DNA of 64,000 nucleotides. It comes from Scalesia atractyloides. Taxonomy: Eukaryota > Streptophyta > Magnoliopsida > Asterales > Asteraceae. A program made the position numbers and the translations under genes. The notes below the pieces were generated by a model, which worked only from the letters and a program-made list of their open reading frames with translations, ran no database searches and had not been told where the DNA came from. Each line of letters starts with the position of its first letter. Positions within the stretch are counted from its first letter, which is position 1. Below, piece after piece: positions 12,940 through 25,355 of the stretch. Where the stretch lies: the NCBI GenBank assembly GCA_947069175.1, contig CAMTDV010000018.1:45768869-45832868 (forward strand). Direction: 5' to 3'.

Positions 12940-15900
12940 CTTTCAAAGTGGATTTTGGATAGTGGAGCGTCCAGACATATGACAGGGATGAAAGCTCTTT
13001 TGTTCGACATAAAAGCTGTTAATGGCGGATATGTTGGATTTGCCGGTAATCAAGGTGGAAGGATTGTCGCCGAGGGAAAACTGTCCAACGGCGTAGTATC
13101 GTTTGATCGAGTGAACTACATTGCTGAGCTTGAGAATAATCTTCTAAGCATTTCGCAGATTTGTGACAAACAGTTCACGGTGCATTTCAACGATAAAGAG
13201 TGTATGATCTTAAAGTCGAGTTTCAAAATACCTGATGAGTGGATTCTGATGTGAGCTCCGCGCTAGAACGATTTATATGTCTTAGATATGGGTGTCGCTA
13301 CCACATCATCAAGATCAGCACAATGTTTTGTGACGAAAGCTACTGAGAAAGATTCTATTCTTTGGCATTGGAAAATAGGGCACATTCATTTATGTAAAAT
13401 GAATTTTCTGGTACATAATGACCTGGTTGAGGGTGTGAGGCTTCGGAGCTTCCATATGACTGATCACTGTCTAGAATGTAAAAAGGGGAAGCATATCAAA
13501 AAGTGACATCCAAAGAATATTCTGAATTCAATTAAGCTGCCGCTTGAGCGTCTTCATATGGATTTGTTTGGTCTTGTGAACGTTCGAAGTATTTCAAGAG
13601 ACTTATACTGCTTGGTCATCACAGATGACTATTCACATTATTCATGGGTTTTCTTCCAAGAATCAAAAGACGAAACATTTGAAAATTTGGTGATTCGTTA
13701 AAAGAAACTAGAAACCTTTATCATCTCCCTGTCCGACGAATCCGCAATGACAACGACACAAAATTCAAGAATAATAAGATGAAAGAATTTTGCAACGCCA
13801 AGGGAATTTTGCACGAATTCAGTGCACCCTATACTCCGCAGCAAAACGGTGTAGCTGAAAGGAAGAACAGAACTTCCCGTCAGCTTCTGGAGTGAGGCGG
13901 TTGCGGCGGCTTCTTAACTGTCAAACCATCGAAAAAGACATGTTTTGAAATGATAAACCGACGGAAGCCAAATTTGAAATATTTAGAGCCAAGATGGTAA
14001 ATTCGAGGCAAAATCGCTTGAAGGTTTCTTTGTCGGGTATGCGAGTCCACTAAGAAGAGTGTATGTTCCCTCATTGAGAAAGGTAATTGAAGCACAACAT
14101 GTTGATTGTTTCAACTATACGGATCCTATTCAAAGATGTGTGACGCATGGCTGTTCAATTATCAAGATCTTTAGAAGTCATTCGACTTGCCGGAAGAACC
14201 GTCTGAAGAAAAAATTGCAGCGTTCTATTATCTTCAACAGTCGGCGAATTAGGAACAAATCATTAGACCAATTGTGCTTATCAACCCACGTTGGATTTTT
14301 CGTCTTCCGGAGCAGGTCCTAGTAATGGCGGTGTTCAAGTTGAAAATTTTTCTGAAGCAGAAGCAACACCATCTATAACTCCATCGAATGTTTCTTCCGA
14401 ACCAGAACATGCAACAACAGTGCCAAGTATGCCTCAGAATCAGAATTCTGACTCTGATAAAGCACTGACATTTGATGCTGATGGTGAATCCTCATCGGAT
14501 GAAGAAATTGAGCAGATATCCAACATGTTCAATCAATCTGCTAGCCCGAGCAATCAGAATGAAGCTTCATCAAGTGCTCCTAATGTTGAATTGAACGTTG
14601 ATCAAAACATCTCAAATCAACAAAGCTCAGTTGATGTTCCTAGCGAAGAAATGCCAAGATCATATTCTTACCATCCTTCAACGAATATTATAGGTGAATT
14701 ACAAACTGGTGTGCGTACACGAAGCCAAATCAAAAAAGCACTTAGTTATTTCTACACCCGAGTTGCTCCTACTCAAGACTACTGCTATTATTCTTGTTTC
14801 ATTTCTCAAATAGAGCCAAAAACTTTAATGAAGCTCTGGGTGACGAGAACTGGGTGATAGCAATGCAAGAGGAACTGTTACAGTTCGAGAAATTGGGTGT
14901 TTGGAGGCTTGTAGACTTACCACCAAAGCAGAAAGCTATAGATACGAAGTGGGTTTTCAAGTGTAAAAGAGACGATCGGAGTGTAATTGTCAGAAATAAA
15001 GCTTGGTTGGTTGTCAAAGGTTTCCACCTGCAAGAGGGTATTGACTACACAGAAGTATATGCACCGGTTGCACGATTAGAGTCAATCCGCATTTCCTCGC
15101 ATTCGCAGCTTGGAAAGGATTTAAGGTGTACCAATTGGATGTAAAATCTGTATTTCTCTACGGTAAACTACGTGAACAAGTGTACGTCGGCCAACCACCG
15201 GGGTTCGTCGATCCACTGAACAAGAACAAAGCTTATCTCCTAGACAAAGCCTTATACGGATTACACCAAGCCCCGAGAGCTTGGTCCGAGACGTTATCGC
15301 AACATCTTGTTGGAAACGGCTTTACAAGAGGCACAGTGGATAGTACATTGTTTACCAGAGAGGACAAAAGTCATCTAATCATTGTACAAATCTCTATGGA
15401 TGATATCATCTTTGGTTTAACAGATGATAGTCTTTGCAAAGAGTTCGAAAAGATCATGAAGAAGAAATTCGAGATGTCCTCCATAGGTGAAATGAAATTC
15501 TTTCTTGGATTACTGGTCGATCAGTTACCAGACCGCATTTACATTCATCAGACAAAGTATGTTCACGACATTCTCAAGAAGTTTGAAATGGATAGCCCGA
15601 AGCCGCTTTCGACTCCGCTGGCACTGAATCATGGAATTTGTATTGACGAGACGGGAACCAAAGTTGATGACACACTCTATCGATCGATGACAGGATCTTT
15701 GATGTATCTGACGGAATCACGCCCAGATGTCATGTATCCTACCTGCCTCTGTGCGAGATACCAGTCCAGTCCTCAAATGTCACACATGCAGATAGTCAAG
15801 CGAATATTCCGATACTTGAAGGGATGTCCAAGCACCGGCTTGCGGCATCTAAAGAATGACAATTTTGATCTAACGGGATACGCTGACTCATACTTCGGGG

Positions 15901-16395
15901 TGGACAAGTTGAACTCTAAATCTACGACTACGGGTTACCAGTTCTTCGGAACTCGTTTGGTAACATGGCAATGCAAGAAACAGACCACGGTCTCTCTCTC
16001 TGCCTGTGAGGTAGAATACATTTCCGCTTCCAGCTATTGTCTCAAATCCTCTGGATTCAACAACAGATGAGGGATTATGGTCTGCAGTTTCTTGATACGC
16101 CTTTATTTGTAGATAATAAGGCAGCGATCGATATAACGAAAAATCCTGTTCATCACTCACGCACTAAACACATTGAAATTCGTTATCACTTCATTCGTGA
16201 CTGCTACGAAAAGAAGTTGGTGTGAATAGAAAAAATCCACACCGATGAACAAAAGGCTGATTTTTATACCAAAGCATTTCCTTTAACAAGATTTAAATAT
16301 CTAATGAGGCTTAACGGTATTAAAAATTTGCTGTCAGGTGCGGAAGCTGAGGTTGAATACGGATCGGACGACGAGTCACGTGATCCATATTGATT
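12940..16395 (+). pseudogene. Copia A pol pseudogene (PR-IN-RT-RH)
   Basis: Protease at 12940-13250 with WILDSGASRHMTG. GAG-pre-integrase/HHCC zone at 13290-13505 (ILWHWKIGHIHL...CLECKKGK). Integrase core from 13540 (LERLHMDLFG, TDDYSHYSWVFF), with deletions relative to copia C near 13873 and 13915. Linker rich in Ser/Asn (14291-14760). RT at 14800-15600 (WVFKCKRD, YQLDVKSVFLYGKL, ALYGLHQAPRAW). RNase H at 15850-16225 (YADSYFG, ACEVEYISAS, DNKAAIDI). The RT catalytic box is SMDD, not YVDD. There are stops at 13252, 13264 and 13504 and frameshifts near 14280, 15110 and 16040. The RT/RNase H half is much better preserved than integrase. Copia family is certain; activity is excluded. Confidence 0.9.
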
Positions 16396-18149
16396 TGTCA
16401 TATCTTTCTAGATTAGTATTTCTTAAAAATCTAAAATCCAAAAATATGTTTTTGATTTTAGGGGGAGAAAATTTTGAGAAAATACAAAACATGAAAAATC
16501 AAAAAGTACAAAAACATTGAAAAAGACAAAAAAGAATTCAGTGTCACAAAAAGGTAATGATATACATCAGTGGACTATCACGGTACGCTAAAGAAATGTA
16601 AAGTTTAAAAGTGATAAACAAGTCTTACTGTGGGTGTGTCGATAGGCTTTAGACGTTCAGTAAATTGTTTATGAGATATAAACTAAATTTCGCAACTGCT
16701 TAAACTTGTGGATTAACATATCTTGGATATATGGACTTAGTACTCCGAAATTTCAATTGAAGGGTTGTCTGATTCTGAGATACGAGGTCTTTATAAATAG
16801 TTGATATATGGGGTATTATACAAGTTCTTCTGATTTTGCGGAAGTAATAGCCTAGAACTTCTATAATACTTTCGCTATAAACCCCTAAATTGCATGCAAA
16901 CTTGAAAAGAATCAAAAGATCTAATCAATTACAGTGTTGAAAAGATTCCTTAAATGGAACACACCTTTAAGTCGAACCTTCATCTCTTTGTCGATACGGT
17001 GGTATTAACCTGAGCTCTCAAGGCTTCGCGTAGCCCAAATACATATATCATTTACGCTATATTCACCTGTAAGATGAAATCTAGGGAATCTGGATTCGGG
17101 AGTATATTGAAGAAGTGGGAAACACAGTTAAGTCAAGTTTCATAATTCATACCTAACATATCTTGGAATAAATGAGAAACGTGAAGAAGTTTAAGTGGAC
17201 AAACATATCGACAATCTAGGTAAACGAGTTTAAAACTTAAAGTTATCTAAAGGTCAACGGTACTGGTGATATGTCTCAATCAACTGATATGATCCTTAGA
17301 CACGAATTCACAAAAATATGTCTATAAATATGTTTGTACATAGTTTACTTTGTTCTGTATATAGTTTATCTGCTTTACAGATTTAAACCAAAAAGATTTT
17401 TAGTGTGTTTTAGCATAAACTTACAAAAATACAAAAAGATTTTGTTTCTATATTGTTTTCAGCAAACCAATGTTGGAGAACGGATCGTCGAAGTCTGGTA
17501 AGGTGCTAAACTGGTGGGAATCTAATTGAAAACGGGCTGGAAGCTAATCTGTAAAAACTGATAAGTCAAAACGATAAAAAGTTCATTAATTTGAAACTTT
17601 GATTTTTGAAAAATTCAACAGTTTGTTCATATCAGGTCAAACTGGGTCATTAACTTGGACTCGGTAGACAAATCGGTTAACCAAGGTCATTAGCTTGGAC
17701 TTGTCAACTGAGTGGATTTTCAGAACTGGTAAAATGTGAAAAGTTCAGGGACTAAAATTGCAAAATTTTGAAAGTTTGAAACTTGGTTTAGGCAAGTTCG
17801 GTCGAACTTGCTTAACAGGTTTAAAGGTTTGCATTAAAACACGTTCGACCGAACTTGTTTGATAGAAGTTGGGTTTGTGTAAGTCTGCCCGAACTTACTC
17901 TGGGCTTTTAAAGATTGGGCTTACAAGTTCGCCCGAACTTGCTAACGTATAAATAAAGAGCAAGTTCGGCCGACTTCAGTATCTGTGTGTGAAAACTCTT
18001 TGAGCGAACTTAGAAGAATAGTGCAATTGTTCAAAATTGGCGATTAAGAGCCGTTATACTGCCAAAATTTTAGTTGATTGTGGTGATTTGCACATCACTT
18101 TCAATGGCTGAGGTGAGAAATTGCATTTTGGACCGTAAATTGAACTTAA
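16396..18149 (+). other. Copia A 3' non-coding region
   Basis: No coding sequence. It begins with a spacer and a purine run (GGGGGAGAAAA, about 16461) homologous to 23635 in B and 36352 in D, and is alignable with them as far as about 17700. From about 17813 it differs: it carries six or so copies of the palindrome AAGTTCGNNCGAACTT and a TATA-like GTATAAATAAAGAG near 17948, resembling the U3/R part of a related but different LTR. This may be the remains of copia A's own 3' LTR. Confidence 0.6.
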
Positions 18150-18584
18150 TGTTGGTGCATATGTTTGTTGCCTAAGTCATTATGTATCAAGTCTGAGTGA
18201 ATAGGGCTTAATCTGTTAGAAACGAGGCATATTTAAGATAAGTTTGAGACAAGTTCGCCCATGATTGTAGGTGAGAAGCTAAGTTCGGCCGAACTTGACT
18301 AGGTCAAGTTCGGGCGAACTTACCCCATGGCTTGTCCCACACCAGCGAACTTGCATCTCTATATATAGGTGCCTTGGGATTTCATTTGTAACTTGGAGAG
18401 ATTTTGGCACAGAGACGGCGAAGCTCTGTCGGATCCGGTTCTCGAGTGTATTGAACTTTAGATCAATGAAAACAACATTTAAATGAGTAATTCATGTTAT
18501 TTGGTTAACTTGTCATTAGTTTCCGCCTAATCGGACAATAGATAACAAATTTAGGTTCCCGTGCTAATCGTGGACGTTCCTACA
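18150..18584 (+). repeat. LTR-a, 5' LTR of copia B (435 bp)
   Basis: Starts TGTTGGTGCAT, ends CGTTCCTACA. It has a TATATATA box at 18360-18367 and two full copies of the AAGTTCGNNCGAACTT palindrome near 18284 and 18304. It is about 96-97% identical by eye to LTR-b, with the same length. Confidence 0.93.
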
Positions 18585-18586
18585 AG

Positions 18587-18598
18587 TGGTATCAGAGC
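18587..18598 (+). promoter_or_regulatory. Primer binding site of copia B
   Basis: TGGTATCAGAGC two bases after LTR-a, matching the 3' end of plant initiator tRNA-Met. Confidence 0.92.
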
Positions 18599-19296
18599 CT
18601 GGATACCTAAACTTGCTGGAATCAAGACAAGAATCTCTCTATTTCATCTCCTTTCTATCATTTTTGTTAACATTTTTACATATTTGATGATTTCATGGTA
18701 AAAAATGGGTGATTTTTGAATATGTCATGTAAAACACACTAATAATAAACCCCTGAGAGTTTGGACATCAAATTCAAATGTTTTGATATCAAAAAGTTGC
18801 AAAAACCATGTTTTGGAAACAAGGTTCAGCCAAACTTAACACTAATTTCGACCGAACTTGATTGAAATTCTTTGAGTTTTAACTTGATTAGTTTTTTCAA
18901 GATTTTGAGCTTAAATCAGCTCGAACTTGTTGATTTTTGCTTGAAGTTCTATCAAGTTTGACCAAACTTGATATAATTCTAGTAAAGATTCACTTAAGTT
19001 CGCCCGAACTTAGTTTTCTCTTGAAATTTCTTCATAAGTTCTACCGAACTTACCAGTTTTTCTAAAAATCCTCAAGTCCGCTCGAAGGTTAATTTTTCTC
19101 AAAAACCCACATCAAGTTCGACCGAACTTGAGTGTTTGATAAAACTTTGGAAATTAATTAATCTAAGTTCGACCGAACTTGTGAAATTTTGAAATAAAAA
19201 AAGTGTTTTCACGCAAGTTCGACCGAACTTATCTGTTTCTAATCAAATTTCGAGTGTTTTTGATCGTATTTTCAGATAAGTCTACGGATTGTCAAA
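18599..19296 (+). other. Copia B leader with repeated palindromes
   Basis: Non-coding. From 18820 to 19235 it holds about nine copies, spaced roughly 40-50 bp, of AAGTTCGACCGAACTT and variants, each able to form a short hairpin or a self-complementary duplex. No ORF is worth reporting. Confidence 0.8.
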
Positions 19297-22200
19297 ATGG
19301 AAGATTTCCACAATGTATCCGTCTCTCAAATGGCTTCTTCATCAAACGCTAATGTTCTTGCAGCAAACCAGATGAATATCGACAACGAAATGGGTACTAC
19401 ATCGAAACCGCCAAAGCTAATGAGCATGGATGAATTTGAAGGATGAAAAAAAAATTTGTGAATTGGATACAAGCGAATCAATTCAACAGCTGGGTTGCAG
19501 TTGAGGATGGGTACAAATGGCTAAAGGATGAACGTGATCAAGATCTTCCGCTGAATAAGTTTTCAAATACCGACAAGGATAACTATGTTGCGGAGAAGAA
19601 AATGATCAGCTTGATACAACAATCAGTGAAGGAGAGTATCTTGATACTATTGCAGAATATGACACTTCGCAAGAATTATGGAATTCTCTTTGTGAGAAAT
19701 TTAAAGGAAGTGATGAAATGATCAAAAGCAAAAAGGCTTTAATCAAGAAAGAATTTGAGATCTTCACGATGATTAAAGTTGAAACAATGAAGTAGATGAT
19801 CGATAGATACTGTCACCTCATGGTCCAAATGCGAAGACATGATATCAAAAGATCTAATGAAGAGGAAATCGAGAAGCTGGCCGATGCACTTCCAGAAGGC
19901 GAATGGACAACATATCTGACGATTCTGAAGAATAGTCCATCTTGGAGACACTTCGATTTGTCATCTTTCATTGACAAACTGGAAGGTCATGAAATGGATT
20001 TGATGAAAATTGCTAAATCAAAAAAATGCTAATGTTGTTCAAGATGTCGATGTTTATTACAAAGGAGGTATTCCTGATACTCCGATTCAAAGCCCGAAAA
20101 TCCAAACAATATTTAGTGCAAATACAAATTCTTCTCCAAATCAAGGTTCTCCATATGCTGGTTATACAAGTGCTAGTTCAAGCTCATCATTCCAAAATCA
20201 GACAAACCAAACTAGTTTTAATTCAAATGTTTTCCAGTCCAACATAGCAGTTGATTTGAAGAATGTATTTCCTAAGAAGGTGGCCAAACAGCACATAGCA
20301 CTTCTTGCTACTGTCCTTGAATCATATGAAAGTCTCGTTGCTGGAAAGATCAGTAATCCGGAGATGACCGCAGAAGATTATGATCAGGTGGACGAAGAAG
20401 AGTTGGAACTGATTGATATTAAGTGGAGCCTTGCATCTATCATCAGAAGAGTTTCCAAATTTTTGGCGCTCACTGGAAGGGACATTGGTAACTCGAGCAA
20501 CAAGCTTGGTTTTGACGAATCTAAAGTCACATGCTTCAGGTGTCGACAAAAAGGACATTTCAAACGAGAATGCAGCAATCAAGAAGCAAGTGGAAACCAA
20601 AACCCTTTCGGCAGCAACAATGAGTACTACAAGAAAGCTCTTCAATACAAGCCATATCCAAAAAGAACACAAGTCGAAGTTGAAGATAAATCTGCAAATA
20701 AAGCCGAACAAGCTCTTATAGCTAATCATGAAGAAGATGGTTTTGGCTGGAACAGATACATCGGGAAAAAGACTGGTGTTGCTATGATACATCATATATT
20801 GACGTTGCTCTAGAAAATGTTGTTCTGGAAGGTTATAGGTAGAGAGCCGAGGAAGAAGAATTAGCTTACCTTGAAATGCAGAAACAAGAAGTTTTGAAAG
20901 CAGAGGCAGAAAAGGTAAAGGCTAAGGTAAGTGTGTCTGAAAAGGAAGTTGTGAAAGTTGTTGAGGTTGAAAAACCTTGCACAAAGTAAGCAAGTCCTTG
21001 TGAACCATGTCTTGATAAAGTCAATGTCATAAGAGAATTGACTGTACACAACGAAAACTTTCGTTATGATTACAGAACCATAAAAGAACCTTATGACAAA
21101 ATATCAAGTAAATATAAATATGTTGAACATGCTATTAGTGAGCTTAATGCTAATATAAAAATGTTAAATGCTACAGTAATTGAGAAACAAAAGGCAATTA
21201 ACATGTACATTAACACTATTGCGAAACAAAGCGTGAGCTTCACAGCATGAAAATTGAAACGGAACGAGTAAGACAGCTTCTAAGAGTTACACCACAAACA
21301 CGTATGTCATTGATCACATTTTACCTACGATTAAATCGGAGGAAAATGGTGAGAAATCAAAGCGTAAAGAGTACGGATGTGTTCCTCCACCATTTCTTGC
21401 AAGTTATTCATGCAAGAAAGATGATGAAGTTGAAAAGGCATTTAATCTACTTATTTTGTCTGATAAGAAAAATAAATTGCCTGAGAACATTGACGTAGAC
21501 TTTACGAAATCAAATGATGAAAATGAAGCTGTGGTAAAACATGTGTTGGGAAATGATTCTGATGAAGGCAGCTCTGAAAGCGCCAAATCAAGTTCGAACA
21601 ACTCGGAATCACAATCTGAAGATGACAACTTGAAGGTCCGTGATCAGGCGGTTCTAGACGGAAGTTAGTGGATAAACGTAAACCGATTCGGTAGAATGTT
21701 ATTACAGAAAGGAGTAGAAACAGAATGCAGTGGAAGTCTTCATTCATACCGAAAGAGTATGCATATTTATAAGTCCAGCTGCCGGAGTTCCTGGAGAGAA
21801 TCCGGCAGCACCTCCCCATGCCAAAAACTTAAATGACAAATGAACAACACACCTATATATAACGAGACAAGTTCGCGGAGTGTATGGAAGTTCGGGTGAA
21901 CTTGACCTAGTCAAGTTCAGCCAAACTTGACTTCCTAAGAGCATTCTCGAGCGAACTTGGCCTGCTTTAGTCAAGTTCGAGCGAACTTGACTAAAGGCAC
22001 ATCAAGTTCGGACGAACTTGACCAATACTGGTCAAGTTTGGGCGAACTTGTTCCCTTTTACACTGTAATCTCCGTATTTCAGTCGTGTGTTCGATTCTAA
22101 CCTATACAATATTCAACACACGCTCAATCTAGCCTATTCGACAAGTGACGAACACAAAGTGCACCAACACGATTCATCATTAGAACATGATCTATGTGAT

Positions 22201-23289
22201 GATCCTAATGTTGTTACGTACAAGATTAAGGAATCTGATAGATTATATTTTGATGATAGTTTTTCGATTCGGAAAGTGAGAGAAGATCAACTTGATAAAT
22301 TTTTCAAAATTGCAGAAATTTCATCAGATGATCTTGAGAAAAACGAGAAAAGATTTTACTCGAAACCCAAAAGGAATGCTAACAATTATCTAAAGTTTGG
22401 TGGTGATTTTCCTAAGAACAGGAGAGCAGGATTAGGTTTGGAGGAAAGCGAAGAAGAACCGAGAAGGAACCAGAAGTCGCCATGTCATGAATACAAAGGT
22501 AAACACATGAAGTTTGTGTATGGGACAAATACGGTTCAAGAAGAAGGTATGATTGGTAAGAAATCGAATGATGAATTCAAGAAAGAGAAAGAACTTCGGG
22601 ACAAGGCTAAAACCAAGACCATAAGTGGAGTAAAACCCACTAGTGGAAATGTTTCTGATAATCAAACTTGCTTTAATTGCAATACTGTTGGACATATTGC
22701 TCACAAATGTCTGAATCTAAAGCCTGTGTTTCCTCGAAGAAAAACCGAATCAAAAGATGAAAAGCAAAAACAACAAGAGATTGTGAAAACTGTTAAAGAG
22801 TCAAATAGAAACTATAAATCTAAACAAGAAGTGAAACCTAAAACTATGTCAAAGTTTGAAAACTCAACATTTGAAAAAGGTGAAACTTCAAGGTTTAATG
22901 AAATCAAAGATTCTAGGTTCTATATCAAGAAAGCAAGAAGCAAACTACAATCATGGGTTGCTAAGAAAAGGTTTTCATCATCAGAGAAACCAAAACCTAT
23001 TGCTAACAAAACTGAAAATATCAAAGTAACCGAGTCAGTAATCAAACAAACAAATAAAGAAAAGATAAAAACGTTTTTAGAATCGACACTGGACGAAATG
23101 TTTGATGATGATTTTGAATATGATGAAGAGTTAGAATATGGTTATGATGCTTATCAGTACAAACCCAAAAAAACCAAAAGGTTTGGGTTTCATTTTCAAA
23201 TAGTTGTTTCATGTGCAGGAGTCCCAAGATCCACTCTATCAAAGTTGATACATGATAGCGGAGCTCCATTAAACAGAAAATTTTTTTGA
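19297..23289 (+). pseudogene. Copia B gag pseudogene, split by a solo LTR
   Basis: The start is the ATG at 19297 (MEDFHNVSVSQMASSSN), shared with copia D. It contains capsid-like helices, acidic block (about 20395), first knuckle [14 protein letters not shown] (about 20532-20573), Cys cluster PCTK*ASPCEPC (about 20973-21010, one Cys codon now a stop), coiled-coil-like segment (21038-21290), the solo LTR (21631-22169), conserved KESDRLYFDDSFSI block (about 22229), second knuckle CFNCNTVGHIAHKC (about 22671-22712) and a protease stub HDSGAP near 23254. Lesions: TGG-to-TGA near 19443, CAG-to-TAG at about 19794, an extra A in an A-run near 20025, and a short deletion near 20787 compared with copia D. 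Length without the insertion is close to copia D's gag. Confidence 0.85.
21631..22169 (-). repeat. Solo LTR of a related copia family, inside copia B gag
   Basis: Read on the minus strand it starts TGTTGGTGCAC and ends GGACCTTCA, the same ends as the family LTR. It carries a TATATATA-type box (plus strand near 21853) and five or so copies of the AAGTTCG/CGAACTT palindrome (21880-22050). The gag reading resumes on both sides (GATGACAACT | CGATTCATCATT, compared with copia D). Flanking 5-mers CAACT and CGATT differ at two positions, so the target duplication is eroded or absent. No internal sequence or second LTR is present, hence solo. Confidence 0.8.
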
Positions 23290-25340
23290 CGTTTTTGACT
23301 TATCTAGAAAGTCATAATCTTTGACGTTTTTGAAATCACAAGTGGTTAAAAAAGAAAAAAATTAAAATTTTTTGAGAAAATCCACACCGTTAAACAGAAC
23401 ACTGATTGTTATATTGAAAAACCATTTAAAAATTGACTTTCCTACAAGAGGTTTTTACAAGTGGTTTCTACAAGTTGAGGAAAACAAAGTTTAATGGTTT
23501 GTTCTGCTAACATGTGATAATGCAGAAGATGAAAAAAAGATCGGACGACGAGTTCTCGTGATCCTCATTGGTTTGTTATATTTTTTAGAAAGAATATTTC
23601 TTTAAACCTAAAATTCAAAAATATGTTTTTGATTTTAGGGGAGTAAGAAATTTATAGAAAATCAAAAACATATGAAAAAGTTGAAAATTCAAAAACATTG
23701 AAAAAATTCAAAAAGTACAAAAACATCAAAAAAGACAAAAAGAATTTGGTTGTCAAAAAGGAAATGATAGTACATCAGTGAACTATCACAGTATGCTAAA
23801 GAATTGTAAAGTTTAAAAGTGATAAACAAGTTTTACTGTGGATGTGTCGATAGGCTTTACACGTTCAGTAAATTGTTTTCCGAGATATAAACTAAATTTT
23901 ACAACTGCTTAATCTTGTGGATTAACACATGTTGGATATATGGACTTAGTACTCCGAAATTTCGATTAAAGGGTTGCCTGATTCTGAGATACGAAGTCTC
24001 TATAGATAGTTGATATCTGGGGTATTATACAAGTTCTTCTGATTTTGCGGAAGCAATAGCCTAGAACTTCTATAATGCTTTTGCTAAAAACCCCAAATAG
24101 CATGCAAAACTTGAAAAGAATCGAAAGATCTAATCAATTGTAATGCTTAAAAGATTCCTTAAGTGGAACACACCTTAAAGACGAGCCTTCATCTCTTTGT
24201 CTGTACGATAGTACTAACCTGAGCTCTCAAGGCCTCGCACAACCCAGATACAGATATCAATTACGATATATTCACCTGTAAGATGAAATCTAGGGAATTT
24301 GGATTCAGGAGTATAATCAAGAAGTGGGAAACACAATTAAGTCAAGTTTTCATAATTCTTACCTTAACATATCTTGGAACAGTTGAGAAACGTGATAAAG
24401 TTGAAGTGGACAAGCATATCGACAATCTAGGTAAACGAGTTTAAAACTTAAAGTCTCAAAAAGGTCAATGGTACTGGTGATATGTCTCAAAGAAACTGAT
24501 ATGATCCTTAGACACGAATTCACAAAAATATGTCTGTAAATATATTTGCACAAAGTTTACTTTACTTGTTAAAAGTTCTGTAAATACTTTACTTACTTTT
24601 CAAAATAAAACCAAAAATATTTTCAGTGGTTTTAGCATTAACTTTCTAAAATACAAAAAGTTTTGTTTCTACATTAGTTTCAACGAGCCAATGTTGGAGA
24701 ACGGATCTTCGAAGTCTAGTAAGAAAATCTGATGAATGTTTAAAAGTTCATTAATTTGCAACTTTAAAATCTGATTGTTCATAACGGTTTTTCAAACTAA
24801 GGTCATTAATTTGGACTTGGTTGATATATTTAGTTAATCAAGGTCATTAACTTGGACTTGATCAACTAAGTGGATTTTTACAAATCAAATGATAAAAACG
24901 TGAAAGTTGAAGGATTTAAATGTAAAATGTATTCAAGGTCATTAAGTTGAACTTGAAACAATTAACGTTTTTGAAAAGATTGAACTGAAGATTAAAGTTT
25001 GAAATGTTGATGGTACAAAATTTCAAAACAGTGAATCTGAAATGTTTATTTGAATGTCAGATTTTATTTAGATAGGTAGTAAAGTTTGAGGGGGATCTGG
25101 ATAAAACACTGTCCAAAGATTTCAGAAAGCTCAAAGCTAGGGGAGTTTGAAGTCTAAAGATCAAAGCAAAGGAGAGTCTGAGACTAAAGCTTAAAGCTAG
25201 GGAAGCATGTTGATTAAAAGTTTTATCGAGACAAAGCTCAAGAAAGAGGAAGAGGATATAAAGATCAAGATGTTAAAGTTTATTCAAGAACTAAAGATCG
25301 AAAGACTCAGAAGATTTTTAAAGTCAATGACTGCGGAAAC
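23290..25340 (+). other. Copia B 3' non-coding region
   Basis: Starts after the pol deletion, passes the purine run near 23637 and is alignable to copia D 36000-38090. Just before the LTR (25130-25350) a degenerate repeat AAAGCTAGGGGAG / AAAGCAAAGGAGAG / AAAGCTAGGGAAG produces several polypurine-tract-like runs. The short ORF at 25207-25410 lies in this repeat and crosses into the LTR; I do not regard it as a gene. Confidence 0.7.
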
Positions 25341-25342
25341 AT

Positions 25343-25355
25343 CCAAGGGGGAGTC
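25343..25355 (+). promoter_or_regulatory. Polypurine tract of copia B
   Basis: CCAAGGGGGAGTC directly before the LTR start TGTTGGTGC, identical in copia D (38093-38105). Confidence 0.85.

Larger units (their letters stand above)
9651..18149 (+). mobile_element. Copia A: autonomous-type Ty1/copia element, 5' end lost to window edge
   Basis: Internal part of a Ty1/copia element. It begins mid-gag where G1 inserted; its own 5' LTR and gag start must lie left of the window. The order gag, protease (DSGA), integrase, RT, RNase H is diagnostic of copia. A 1.7 kb non-coding 3' region follows. No clean 3' LTR is seen: copia B's LTR begins at 18150 without the polypurine tract that precedes other LTRs of this family, so the A/B junction is not a normal element end. 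Gag and pol are both broken. Copia C is the closest relative in the window. Confidence 0.9.

Noticed and set aside
12890..12960. Programmed frameshift between gag and pol in the copia elements
   Set aside because: The gag stop and protease frame differ, but the size of the shift is not the same in A and D and no consistent slippery heptamer is seen; decay explains it equally well.
17800..18350. Regular short palindromes resembling a CRISPR array
   Set aside because: Repeats are degenerate, palindromic, unevenly spaced and lie in retrotransposon LTR and leader in a plant genome; no cas genes.
24359..24553. Minus-strand ORF in the copia B 3' region, possibly an antisense gene
   Set aside because: Short, AT-rich, and only partly open in the homologous parts of A and D.
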